From Stomorhina lunata (taxonomy: Eukaryota; Arthropoda; Insecta; Diptera; Rhiniidae), in the NCBI GenBank assembly GCA_933228675.1, contig OW121744.1, positions 97,011,865-97,075,864 on the forward strand: a DNA stretch of 64,000 nt. The letters are read 5' to 3'. This document shows, piece after piece, positions 1 to 12,819 of this stretch. Position numbers and translations under genes: made by a program. Each line of letters opens with the position of its first letter. The stretch's first letter is position 1. The notes beneath the pieces were generated by a model. The model was not told the DNA's origin and ran no database searches. It saw only the letters and a program-made list of their open reading frames with translations.

Positions 1-1261
1 ATTTGTAAAGCACAAAAATATCCAACCCACAAACGAATCAACAGAATTATTTTTTGAGTCGCTTTAAGCATGTCCAATTAAAATAATAATTCACCCTGTG
101 TATACACAGGGTAATCATAAATTAAAAATTCAGAAATCTTGGGTTCTCCTCAACGATTTTCTTATAACAGATAAGAAGATATAGATTTATAACCACTTTT
201 TCTTCGTTTCAAACCCAAGATCTATGCCTGTTTAGTCCCTATGCCTTTTGAGGTTTATAATATTTATCTTGAATAAAACAATAAAATCATTCATAAAAAA
301 TTTTACTATTTTGATCTAAATTCGCCACTAAATTTACAAAATTCCTTAATTTTGCCATGAGTAATACAAAATTTTGACCTTTGACCCCGATTAAAAAAAA
401 GTGTTAAGCTTACCTAGTACAAAAGTTTTTGTAAACATTTTTCATAGACTGGATAATATAATCAGTATTACTTTTTTTTTAAATAAAACTCAAGTAAATT
501 TGAATATACATCTATTTAAATTATTTTCCAAAATTTACTTTTTCGCTAAATTTGTCGATTTCAAATTGCACGTAGTGCAAAACTAAATAAGATACCAACC
601 TAAACTTTTCTGAATTTTAACACCAAATTTTTCGACTTTAACATGCCGATTAAAAATTTGAAATTTTGAATATTTGTTGAACAAAATTTTCTAAAACTTA
701 AAAACCGAGTTTTGAAATCGACCTTAAAAAGAAGCACAAGTTTCTAATATACAAAAACTAAGTAAATTCGATTATATTTTAACAGGTTTGAATTCATTAG
801 TACTTATTAGACTTAAAATAGTAAATCATGTCTTACTTTGCAATTTTTGTATTCTAAAGCAAATTTTTTTGCTGCCTATTCTTAGGCATATTGAAAAGAT
901 CACGAATTTACTACCAATTTGTTTTCTTATACAAATGGGTCCTAGAAATAAATATCCTGTGCACCAACTCAGAATTTTGGCCGTCTTTGGTATAGATTTA
1001 ATTGAATTTTAACGAAATTGGGCAAATTTTTTGGCCAACATTAGACCACAATTCCCATATAACAAAAGTAAGGATTAAAACATCTCTGTTGAATTTTAAA
1101 CAATATTATTTTACTAAAACAAGATATGGTTGACATGTTGTACATCAATGGAAAGGGAATTTTATATACCTTTAAACGAGGTTATCAATTTTTCATAATT
1201 TTAAAACGTATTTAAGACTTTTGTCAAAACAGCAACAACAATAAATCTATGTATATTTTTA
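1..1261. other. AT-rich sequence without a recognisable gene
   Basis: Only short open frames of 60-75 codons, without family resemblance. A short stretch near 160-225 (ending in a CCACTTTTTCTTCGTTTC-like motif) resembles 51256-51310, so part of it is dispersed repeat. Confidence 0.6.
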
Positions 1262-3668
1262 ATATTTTATATAGTAAAATTCCCAATCGTGGGAGTTAAT
1301 ATAGTAAAATTCCCCATCGTATAGGTTTATGATCTTTATATAGTAAAATTTCCAATCGTGGATCTTTATATAGTAAAATTCCCAATCGTGAATCTTTATA
1401 TAGTAAAATTCCCAATCGTGGATCTTTATGTAGTAAAATTTCCAATCGTAGATCTTTATATAGTAAAATTCCCAATCGTGAATCTTTATATAGTAAAATT
1501 CCCAATCGTGGATCTTTATATAGTAAAATTCCCAATCGTGGATCTTTATATAGTAAAGTTCCCAATCGTGGATCTTTATATAGTAAAATTCCCAATCGTG
1601 GATCTTTATATAGTAAAATTCCCAATCGTGGGGTTTACATAGTAAAATTCCCAATCGTGGATCTTTATATAGTAAAATTCCCAATCGTGGATCTTTATAT
1701 AGTAAAATTCCCAATCGTGGATCTTTATATAGTAAAATTTCCAATCGTAGATCTTTATATAGTAAAATTCCCAATCATGGATCTTTATATAGTAAAATTC
1801 TCAATCGTGGGGTTTATATAGTAAAATTAGCAATCGTGGATTTTTATATAGTAAAATTCCCAATCGTGGATCTTTATATAGTAAAATTCCCAATCGTGGT
1901 TTATATAGTAAAATTCCCAATCGTGGATCTTTATATAGTAAAATTCCCAATCGTGGTTTATATAGTAAAATTCCCAATCGTGGGTCTTTATATAGTAAAA
2001 TTCCCAATCGTGGATCTTTATATAGTAAAATTCCCAATCGTGGATCTTTATATAGTAAAATTTCCAATCGTAGATCTTTATATAGTAAAATTCCCAATCG
2101 TGGATCTTTATATAGTAAAATTCCCAATCGTGGATCTTTATATAGTAAAATTCCCAATCGTGGATCTTTATATAGTAAAATTTCCAATCGTAGATCTTTA
2201 TATAGTAAAATTCCCAATCGTGGATCTTTATATAGTAAAATTCCCAATCGTGAATCTTTATATAGTAAAACTCCCAATCGTGGATCTTTATATAGTAAAA
2301 TTCCCAATCGTGGATCTTTATATAGTAAAATTCCCAATCGTGGATCTTTATATAGTAAAATTCCCAATCGTGGGGTTTACATAGTAAAATTCCCAATCGT
2401 GGATCTTTATATAGTAAAATTCCCAATCGTGGATCTTTATATAGTAAAATTCCCAATCGTGGATCTTTATATAGTTAAATTTCCAATCGTAGATCTTTAT
2501 ATAGTAAAATTCCCAATCGTGGATCTTTATATAGTAAAATTCTCAATCGTGGGGTTTATATAGTAAAATTAGCAATCGTGGATCTTTATATAGTAAAATT
2601 CCCAATCGTGGATCTTTATATAGTAAAATTCCCAATCGTGGATCTTCATATAGTAAAATTCCCCATCGTATAGGTTTATATAGTAAAATTCCCAATCGTG
2701 GGTCTTTATATAGTAAAGTTCTCAATCGTGGGGTTTATATAGTAAAATTAGCAATCGTGGATCTTTATATAGTAAAATTCCCAATCGTGGATCTTTATAT
2801 AGTAAAATTCCCAATCGTGGATCTTCATATAGTAAAATTCCCCATCGTATAGGTTTATATAGTAAAATTCCCAATCGTGGGTCTTTATATAGTAAAGTTC
2901 CCAATCGTGGATCTTTATATAGTAAAATTCCCCATCGTATAGGTTTATATAGTAAAATTCCCAATCGTGGATCTTTATATAGTAAAGTTCCCAATCGTGG
3001 ATCTTTATATAGTAAAATTCCCAATCGTGGATCTTCATATAGTAAAATTCCCCATCGTATAGGTTTATATAGTAAAATTCCCAATCGTGGGTCTTTATAT
3101 AGTAAAGTTCCCAATCGTGGATCTTTATATAGTAAAATTCCCAATAGTGGATCTTTATATAGTAAAATTCCCAATCGTGGGTCTTTATATAGTAAAGTTC
3201 CCAATCGTGGGTCTTTATATAGTAAAGTTCCCAATCGTATAGGTTTATATAGTAAAATTCCCAATCGTGGTTTATATAGTAAAATTCCCAATCGTGGGTC
3301 TTTATATAGTAAAGTTCCCAATCGTGGATCTTTATATAGTAAAATTCCCTATCGTATAGGTTTATATAGTAAAATTCCCAATCGTGGATCTTTATATAGT
3401 AAAATTCCCAATCGTGGATCTTTATATAGTAAAATTCCCAATCGTGGATCTTTATATAGTAAAATTCCCAATCGTGGATCTTTATATAGTAAAATTCCCA
3501 ATCGTGGATCTTTATATAGTAAAATTCCCAATCGTGGATCTTCATATAATAAAATTCCCCATCGCATAGGTTTATATAGTAAAATTGCCAATCGTGGGTC
3601 TTTATATAGTAAAGTTCCCAATCGTGGATCTTTATATAGTAAAATTCCCAATCGTAGATCTTTATGTA
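1262..3668. repeat. 30-bp satellite array, about 80 units
   Basis: Tandem units of 30 bp built from ATCTTTATATAG, TAAAATTCCC and AATCGTGG. Variants include a 28-bp form lacking ATC, units ending ATCGTATAG, and units with TAAAGTTCCC. The variants recur in blocks: for example the linked pair ATTCTCAATCGTGGGG then ATTAGCAATCG occurs near 1799, 2541 and again near 2728. The period is a multiple of three, so long open frames run in both strands (up to 321 codons, 3713-2748 minus); they are low-complexity translations of the repeat. Confidence 0.97.
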
Positions 3669-3689
3669 ATTTTTTGCAAAAATCTCTAT

Positions 3690-4025
3690 AACTAAACAAG
3701 GTATTAGGATCACTTTTGGATACTGTACAGACCAATTTATAAGAAATTCAGAAATATAAATTTCAGATCGACTTCTGAAATTTTAATTAATATTTTTGAT
3801 TACAGAAGAGAACACTTTTTGAAATAAATTGATATAATTTTTTTTAAAATTACTTTGTTAAATCTTTAAAACTGAACAAGGTATTTAGAATAGTTTTGGA
3901 CATAGTATAGACTAGTATATTATAAGTAGAAGTTCAGAAATATAAATTTCAAAACGATTTTTAAAATTTTAATAAAAAGTTTTGAGTACAACGGAGTACA
4001 CTTTTCGAAAATTTTAGTTTTCTAG
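3690..4025. repeat. Two-copy direct repeat of about 185 bp
   Basis: The segment from about 3690 (CTAAACAAGGTATT) is repeated from about 3871 (CTGAACAAGGTATT). Both copies include CAGAAATATAAATTTCA and end near GAGTACACTTTTC or its equivalent. They are diverged, so the duplication is old. Confidence 0.7.
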
Positions 4026-4309
4026 AAAAACGGGCTGTATGACCCCATTTATGACCGGATCCTATCAGATTTTTGCACAGTCCTTAAGAACATTAAACTT
4101 AAAACAATTTATTTAAAAAAGGTTTTAAAGTCTATAAAAACATTGTTTTACAGACACAAAAATACTTACGTTTTATGTTAAAATTTTTGATTTTTGAACA
4201 CCGCTGGTTGTAGGGTGCATGTCTAAACTTTTTTAAAATAAAGTTTATACATATCCCTGAAGTTTTTTTTAGAAAATGTTAAAAAAATGTAGTCTTTTGA
4301 AAAAATTTT

Positions 4310-4700
4310 TCAAAAATATACTTAAAAAAAAATTAATTTTTCAAGCTTTCTTCGGTACAGAAGAAGAATTTTACATAATTAAAAGGTTTTTTCTTCTTAT
4401 ATATTAAGAAATTTACTAGCAATTTTACAGTATTTTTTTTAAAATTGTCTTACCAAAAATGTTTTACAAGCCAAAAAAAAAACGCCAGAAGTCATGACAA
4501 AATATGAAAAAACAAATGTTTGAAGTCAAATATCTCTTGAACTATAAGAGATAAGGTAGTAAAGTAAGCATGTTTTCTTAAGTTTTTACATGAGTTTTCG
4601 AAAATGTAAAAATCTTACGGATCAGGCAGAGTAGGCGAAAGTTATATGAGCCCAAACTTTTACATAACCGAGGTTGGCATGTAAAAGCCACCTAGTGCAT
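4310..4700 (+). repeat. Dispersed repeat family A, copy 1
   Basis: A diverged copy of the sequence found in reverse orientation at 20225-20560. The matching landmarks are GCCAGAAGTCATG, TTTCGAAAATGTAAAAATC and the TTTTACAGTATTTTTT-like stretch. No coding capacity recognised. Confidence 0.6.
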
Positions 4701-5654
4701 GTGTTTTACCGTTAGTACCCTCGTACTTACTTTGAGCTGTAGGGTATCTTCTTAGAAAATAATAAAACTTGACTTAAAAACAAAAGTAGAATAACAAAAG
4801 TAAACTTACAAAAAAATCACATAAAATGTTGTTTTGTTTAAATAAATTTTTTTGTATCGAATATAGCCAGAAGTGATAATAATGAACCCAAATAAATTGA
4901 ATAACAAAGAAGAAAAAAAAAGTTTAAAGTACTTTAAACAATCATAATTTTCCATAGACATGATAAGAGATGTCAGTTTAAAAAACAATTACCCATTTAC
5001 TTCTTTCTTTCTTTACCTCAGGTCTTTCTAGTATTTTTGCAATTTTGGCCAGAGCAAACAGAAACTAATAAATATGCAAAGTTTATGGTAAATTAACAAT
5101 AGTTTTTTTTTTGGAAATACAAGAGATTTTTTGTGTTAGGAATTTCAAATGGTATGGAATTTTGTAGAACTTAGGAATATTTGCTTAAATAATTCCTAAC
5201 ACAATCCTTTAATTTATTTTCTATTTAAATTTCTTTAACAAAATTAGTTACGCACGTACGATTATCTCTGACATGTTTTCAATTCCGATTTTTTTTCTTT
5301 TGCAAGCTTTAAAATTCAATTTTTTTGTTCTTTTGGCCAGTTTTTATTTGTTTTAGTTCTTTTGAAAAAAAAAATTTCTAATGCCAAAAAAAACTAAAGT
5401 AATTTTATATGCATTTTGTGTTCTGTGTTTTTTGGCTTTCAGAGTTAAAGAATATATAGGTTAAACCTTAATAAAATAGACTAACAAATGAAATGAAACT
5501 AAATGGTAACACAAAATGTTAACAGAGTTCAAGATAACCCTTTTAAATACATTTCGACTTTATTAAAAATTTATAGATCTACTAAACTGTGACATTTTCA
5601 AGCAAAAAAATGAAACCAATATTACGGTTTTAAAACAAACCTAAAAACAACAAA
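4701..5654. other. AT-rich sequence without a recognisable gene
   Basis: Homopolymer-rich and interrupted by stop codons in all frames; the one 60-codon frame near 4806-4988 has no recognisable domain. Confidence 0.55.
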
Positions 5655-6290
5655 TAAGAAACTGCTATAGTCGGTCAAGACCGACCATACGATAACCTTC
5701 ACCACTAAGGTCAAAGATGTTCTTTTTCTAGTATATAGACAAATATTTGCTAAATTTTACCGTCATACAAATATTTTCTCAAAACTTATATATTTAAGCT
5801 GTTTCAGTCATTTGGACTTATATGAGAGCTAGGGTCAAATGTGGACCGATTATCTCGAAATTCGGAAAAATTATTACAGTTTTTACAAGGATTATATGTG
5901 CAAAACATATGCAAAATTTTCATTTTCTTCAGAGTTATGAGCGTTTTAGAGATTTTTATCTCATTTAGTGCGTTTTTACAGAAGAGTTTGTATGGGAGCT
6001 ATGGTCAAATGTGGACCGATTTCAACGAAATTTGGTATAGTGATTTAGGTTTACATAAGCAAAATTTGTTTTAAATTTTATGGAAAAATATTGATATTTG
6101 TGGCCATAATGCCAATTCCGGTAAGTGGGACCTATGGGAGGTACCATAAATAATGGACCAATTTTAGTTTCATCAAACTAAATCGACTCAGAAAGTGATT
6201 CTAAGCCTAATATTTCTTTGGGTTACATACACCAGCACAAACTTATAATACCTATTCCACCTATGGTGGTGAAGTGTATAAAAATGTCCT
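5655..6290 (-). mobile_element. Dispersed repeat family B, copy 1 (reverse)
   Basis: Starts near CTATAGTCGGTCAAGACCGA and ends near CCACCTATGGTGGTGAAG. It is a diverged reverse-orientation copy of 20577-21350. Shared landmarks are the CTTCACCAC end, CCATTATTTATGG and GAAATTTGG. Fragments read as short proteins but with no conserved domain. Transposon class unknown. Confidence 0.65.
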
Positions 6291-6780
6291 TTCTATATAC
6301 AATATAAACAAAATCGTTCTATAGTTTAGTTTTGTTTGTCTTAACTAGAGTCTAAGATAAGCATTTGATGAGGGTTAGTCTTAAATATTTTTATTTTAAC
6401 TTTTACTTTTTTCCTTTAGGATCCTTAAAGGCTTTAAGTACAATTTTGCTAGTAAATAAAATTTCGTATTAATGAACTTTGTTCGGCTAAAGGAAAGATA
6501 TTTAAGAAGTTTATTGAAAATAAACATTTAGTGTGTCAAGGAAATTTAAACAGTTGAGACAAATAATATGAAAATATCGTTTAAAATTCGAAACAAAAGG
6601 TTAATTAACGTTTTTGTATAGAGAAGAAAATATTATTATATCTAAATTAAATTTCCGACATAAAAAGGTAACGATAGATTTTAGATAAAATGTCATGAGT
6701 CTTAAATCCTTATCTTAAGGACTTTATGAAGTTCTAGTACGAATTGGGAATATTTTTCGAAATACCATTTTCAATCAAAA
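6291..6780. other. AT-rich sequence without a recognisable gene
   Basis: No open frame of useful size and no repeat recognised until the satellite begins. Confidence 0.5.
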
Positions 6781-9700
6781 TATGTTTCTTTAAAAAAATT
6801 TTCTATAACAAAAATGTTCTATAAAAAATTTTCGATAGAAATATTTTTCTATAAAAAAATTTTCGATAGAAATATTTTTGTATAGAAAAATTTTCTATAG
6901 AAATATTTTTCTAAAGAAAAATTTCCAATAGAAATATTTTTCTATAAAAAAAATTTTGATAGAAATATTTTTCAATAAAAATATTTTCTGTAGAAAAATT
7001 TTCGATAGAAATATTTTTCTATAGAAAAATTTTCGATAGAAATATTTTTCTGTAGAAAACTTTTCGATAGAAATATTTTTCTATAGAAAAATTTTCGGTA
7101 GAAATATTTTTCTAAAGAAAAATTTTCGATAGAAATATTTTTCTAAAGAAAAATTTTCGATAAAAATATTTTTCTAAAGAAAAATTTTCGATAGAAATAT
7201 TTTTCTAAAGAAAAATTTTCGATAGAAATATTTTTCTAAAGAAAAATTTTCGATAGAAATATTTTTCTAAAGAAAAATTTTCGATAGAAATATTTTTCTA
7301 AAGAAAAATTTTCGATAGAAATATTTTTCTAAAGAAAAATTTTCGATAGAAATATTTTTCTAAAGAAAAATTTTCGATAGAAATATTTTTCTAAAGAAAA
7401 ATTTTCGATAGAAATATTTTTCTAAAGAAAAATTGTCGATAGAAATATTTTTCTAAAGAAAAATTTTCGATAGAAATATTTTTCTATAGAAAAATTTTCG
7501 ATAGAAATATTTTTCTATAGAAAAATTTTCGATAGAAATATTTTTCTATAGAAAAATTTTCGATAGAAATATTTTTCTATAGAAAAATTTTCGATAGAAA
7601 TATTTTTCTATAGAAAAATTTTCGATAGAAATATTTTTCTATAGAAAAATTTTCGATAGAAATATTTTTCTATAGAAAAATTTTCGATAGAAATATTTTT
7701 CTATAGAAAAATTTTCGATAGAAATATTTTTCTATAGAAAAATTTTCGATAGAAATATTTTTCTATAGAAAAATTTTCGATAGAAATATTTTTCTATAGA
7801 AAAATTTTCGATAGAAATATTTTTCTATAGAAAAATTTTCGATAGAAATATTTTTCTATAGAAAAATTTTCGATAGAAATATTTTTCTATAGAAAAATTT
7901 TCGATAGAAATATTTTTCTATAGAAAAATTTTCGATAGAAATATTTTTCTATAGAAAAATTTTCGATAGAAATATTTTTCTATAGAAAAATTTTCGATAG
8001 AAATATTTTTCTATAGAAAAATTTTCGATAGAAATATTTTTCTATAGAAAAATTTTCGATAGAAATATTTTTCTATAGAAAAATTTTCGATAGAAATATT
8101 TTTCTAAAGAAAAATTTTCGATAGAAATATTTTTCTATAGAAAAATTTTCGATAGAAATATTTTTCTATAGAAAAATTTTCGATAGAAATATTTTTCTAT
8201 AGAAAAATTTTCGATAGAAATATTTTTCTATAGAAAAATTTTCGATAGAAATATTTTTCTATAGAAAAATTTTCGATAGAAATATTTTTCTATAGAAAAA
8301 TTTTCGATAGAAATATTTTTCTATAGAAAAATTTTCGATAGAAATATTTTTCTATAGAAAAATTTTCGATAGAAATATTTTTCTATAGAAAAATTTTCGA
8401 TAGAAATATTTTTCTATAGAAAAATTTTCGATAGAAATATTTTTCTATAGAAAAATTTTCGATAGAAATATTTTTCTATAGAAAAATTTTCGATAGAAAT
8501 ATTTTTCTATAGAAAAATTTTCGATAGAAATATTTTTCTATAGAAAAATTTTCGATAGAAATATTTTTCTATAGAAAAATTTTCGATAGAAATATTTTTC
8601 TATAGAAAAATTTTCGATAGAAATATTTTTCTATAGAAAAATTTTCGATAGAAATATTTTTCTATAGAAAAATTTTCGATAGAAATATTTTTCTATAGAA
8701 AAATTTTCGATAGAAATATTTTTCTATAGAAAAATTTTCGATAGAAATATTTTTCTATAGAAAAATTTTCGATAGAAATATTTTTCTATAGAAAAATTTT
8801 CGATAGAAATATTTTTCTATAGAAAAATTTTCGATAGAAATATTTTTCTATAGAAAAATTTTCGATAGAAATATTTTTCTATAGAAAAATTTTCGATAGA
8901 AATATTTTTCTATAGAAAAATTTTCGATAGAAATATTTTTCTATAGAAAAATTTTCGAAAAATTTTCTATTGAAAAATTTTCGATAGAAATATTTTTCTA
9001 TAGAAAAATTTTCGATAGAAATATTTTTCTATAGAAAAATTTTCGATAGAAATATTTTTCTATAGAAAAATTTTCGATAGAAATATTTTTCTATAGAAAA
9101 ATTTTCGATAGAAATATTTTTCTATAGAAAAATTTTTGATAGAAATATTTTTCTATAGAAAAATTTTCGATAGAAATATTTTTCTATAGAAAAATTTTCG
9201 ATAGAAATATTTTTCTATAGAAAAATTTTCGATAGAAATATTTTTCTATAGAAAAATTTTCGATAGAAATATTTTTCTATAGAAAAATTTTCGATAGAAA
9301 TATTTTTCTATAGAAAAATTTTCGATAGAAATATTTTTCTATAGAAAAATTTTCGATAGAAATATTTTTCTATAGAAAAATTTTCGATAGAAATATTTTT
9401 CTATAGAAAAATTTTCGATAGAAATATTTTTCTATAGAAAAATTTTCGATAGAAATATTTTTCTATAGAAAAATTTTCGATAGAAATATTTTTCTATAGA
9501 AAAATTTTCGATAGAAATATTTTTCTATAGAAAAATTTTCGATAGAAATATTTTTCTATAGAAAAATTTTCGATAGAAATATTTTTCTATAGAAAAATTT
9601 TCGATAGAAATATTTTTCTATAGAAAAATTTTCGATAGAAATATTTTTCTATAGAAAAATTTTCGATAGAAATATTTTTCTATAGAAAAATTTTCGATAG

Positions 9701-11056
9701 AAATATTTTTCTATAGAAAAATTTTCGATAGAAATATTTTTCTATAGAAAAATTTTCGATAGAAATATTTTTCTATAGAAAAATTTTCGATAGAAATATT
9801 TTTCTATAGAAAAATTTTCGATAGAAATATTTTTCTATAGAAAAATTTTCGATAGAAGTATTTTTCTATAGAAAAATTTTCGATAGAAATATTTTTCTAT
9901 AGAAAAATTTTCGATAGAAATATTTTTCTATAGAAAAATTTTCGATAGAAATATTTTTCTAAAGAAAAATTTTCGATAGAAATATTTTGCTAAAGAAAAA
10001 TTTTCGATAGAAATATTTTTCTAAAGAAAAATTTTCGATAGAAATATTTTTCTAAAGAAAAATTTTCGATAGATATATTTTTCTATAGAAAAATTTTCGA
10101 TAGAAATATTTTTCTATAGAAAAATTTCCCATAGAAATATTTTTCTATAGAAAAATTTCCCATAGAAATATTTTTCTATAGAACAATTTTCGATAGAAAT
10201 ATTTTTCTGTAGAAAAATTTTCGATAGAAATATTTTTCTATAGAAAAATTTTCGATAGAAATATTTTTCTATATAAAAATTTTCGATAGAAATATTTTTC
10301 TATATAAAAATTTTCGATAGAAATATTTTTCTATAGAAAAATTTTCGATAGAAATATTTTTCTATAGAAAAATTTTCGATAGAAATATTTTTCTATAGAA
10401 AAATTTTCGATAGAAATATTTTTCTATAGAAAAATTTTCGATAGAAATATTTTTCTATAGAAACATTTTCGATAGAAATATTTTTCTATAGAAAAATTTT
10501 CGATAGAAATATTTTTCTATAGAAAAATTTTCGATAGAAATATTTTTCTATGGAAAAATTTTCGATAGAAATATTTTTCTATGGAAAAATTTTCGATAGA
10601 AATATTTTTCTATAAAAAAATTTTTGATAGAAATATTTTTCTATAGAAAAATTTTCGATAGAAATATTTTTCTATAGAAAAATTTTCGATAGAAATATTT
10701 TTGTATAGAAAAATTTTTGAAAGAAATATTTTGGTAGAGAAAAATTTTCTATAGAAATATTTTTCTAAAGAAAAATTTCCGATAGAAATATTTTTCTATA
10801 GAAAAATTTTCGCTAGAAATATTTTTCTATAGAAAAATTTTCACTAGAAATATTTTTCTATAGAAAAATTTTCGCTAGAAATATTTTTCTATAGAAAAAT
10901 TTTCGCTAGAAATATTTTTCTATAAAAAACTTTTCGCTAGAAATATTTTTCTATAGAAAAATTTTCGCTAGAAATATTTTTCTATAGAAAAATTTTCGCT
11001 AGAAATATTTTTCTATAGAAAAATTTTCGCTAGAAATATTTTTCTATAGAAAAATT
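6781..11056. repeat. 31-bp satellite array, about 138 units
   Basis: Unit of 31 bp: TTTTTCTATAGAAAAA followed by TTTTCGATAGAAATA. The array is 4.3 kb and very homogeneous in the centre (about 7.5-9.9 kb) with decayed edges. Variant blocks are visible: CTAAAG replaces CTATAG through about 7100-7450 and 9960-10065, and TCGCTAG replaces TCGATAG through about 10805-11040. One unit at about 8950 carries an internal rearrangement. Edges decayed and centre uniform is the pattern expected of unequal exchange. Confidence 0.98.
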
Positions 11057-12144
11057 AGAATGTCCGAATTTGTTTCTCGTTAAAAACGGTAAGTTTGATT
11101 TTGATTTAGATCTATGATTTCATGGAAAGTCTTCTTAGAAATCTTCTTATATTAAGATTTTGATAACCACTTTTTCAAAAATTGACTCCAAGTCTTTAAA
11201 ACTGAAATCTTTTTTTGTAATCTAAATTGAAATTAAAAGAAAATCTAGCATTTAAATTCATTCTCTCGCATTTTATTACAACATTTATTACTGCAGTAAG
11301 TAATTTCGTTTTAAGATTTTTTACAGTTCTTTGCATTTTTTCAATATTTATAGTATTTCAGAGCATCGATAAACTATATAAAAAAAATTATTTCCGGTTG
11401 TTATATTTAACATTTTTCGCTATAGCCAACACAACTATAAACTATTGTATGCCCTGTGTTACAATAACGATTTCGCTGCTTTTTTTTAAAATCAATTTAC
11501 AATGTTGTCGTTGTCGTCATCATAGTCATTGTCGACAGCAACTACCGGTCATTTGGTCAGCATTTTACGATTTTACGACAACTTAAACTCAGCGTCATCA
11601 GCAGCAACATCATATTTAACATTCAGAGGAAAACGCTTTTCCTTAATGCAGCTGCGGCAGCAGCAGCAGGAATATTTGTAGTGGAGTTAAAGCACTTAAA
11701 TATTTTACTCCCCGTCAGGCATTAATTTTTTTATTCCACTAAATACCAGAGTACGACTGACTATCGGTTGATGGCTATTCGTTATTATCATTGTTCAAGT
11801 TGTTAACAAGAAAATCGTTAAAAAAAATATTTCAAAAATGAACATTGTAAATGACTGCAGAGACGCGACAAGATTAAGATCGAAAAAAAAAAAATCATAT
11901 AAAAATTATAACATTTGTATTCATTTGAGTGTTATTTTTTTAATGTTCGATTGAAACAACCATTAAGTCATATAAAATCATGGATTTTTATATTTTAATA
12001 GAGTTATTAACAGTTTTTTTTTGTCTTTTGAATTTTAAATTTATTATACAATTGCTACTGGTATGAGCTATTATTTTTCAGATCTTAACCATTTCAGAAC
12101 TATGAAGTCAAAACAGAACGAAAAGAAGTGAGTTGAATCTGTAT
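11057..12144. other. Mixed sequence without a supported gene
   Basis: Less AT-rich than its neighbours, with short GCAGCAGCAG and GTCGTCATCA tracts around 11500-11680. A 119-codon frame at 11227-11586 is hydrophobic and cysteine-rich, with no family I recognise. Its codons look like random AT-rich sequence, so I do not call it. Confidence 0.4.
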
Positions 12145-12490
12145 AGTAACTAGTTGACCGAGCTTGGCTCGAAGCTTTATGATAAGCATTTCGAGGCAAA
12201 TTTTGAACTTTTTATATATTTTATTTTACAAAGTACTAGCGTTGCTGCGACTACAACTAAAATAAGTTTTGGGGGATATCCAATCAATTATAATTGATAT
12301 TGATAATTATTATATTATAATTATAATATAATAATTTTATTCATTTTGTCCGATCAACATATGATCAAACTATAGTTTACAATTTAATTCATTTGAATAA
12401 TTTTGGAAATTGATAATACCAACTAAGAAACCTACGTCGACTTATAAGCAGTAGTAGGCAGCCCATACCACCAGAAGCCGGTGATTTTTT
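12145..12490 (+). mobile_element. Dispersed repeat family D, copy 1, left part
   Basis: Matches 62400-62660: GTTGACCGAGC, GCTTTATGATAAGCATTT, TTTTGTCCGA and ACCAACTAAGAAACC occur in the same order. The copy stops near 12480 and continues at about 14985; the 2.5 kb between includes a satellite array. Confidence 0.75.
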
Positions 12491-12819
12491 TGTTTAATTT
12501 TTGTAAATACCACGATCTTTAATAAAACTCGTAAGAAAGAGTATAAAAATCATTCAGTTGGAATTTGGATGTTAATAGAGTTGGTTGGTGCCGCTTTGTT
12601 AAAGACAAGACAAAAACAAAATAGGCAAGAATCATATCAAAATCCAATTTATAGCAACAAAATACGTGGTTCGAGAGAACAAAGAAATATAATCTCGAAC
12701 ATTGTTGCCACGCCGCTATAATTTTTATGAACATTGGGAATATTATTGTAAATATTGGGAATATTTTTCAAAACAGAAAGAAATTCTTATATTTAACAAT
12801 TTTAGATTTTTATATTTTT
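12491..12819. other. Unassigned sequence between family D and the array
   Basis: No gene recognised; a 71-codon minus-strand frame (12734-12519) has no domain. Confidence 0.4.

Noticed and set aside
1259..3713. Open frames of 100-321 codons on both strands
   Set aside because: They are translations of a 30-bp tandem repeat whose length is a multiple of three; no start context, domain or non-repetitive part.
6781..11056. Possible CRISPR-like array of regular 31-bp units
   Set aside because: There are no unique spacers; the whole unit repeats, and the context is a eukaryotic genome.
11227..11586. 119-codon hydrophobic frame
   Set aside because: No recognisable family, no promoter or polyadenylation context, and poor codon pattern; might be revisited with RNA-seq.
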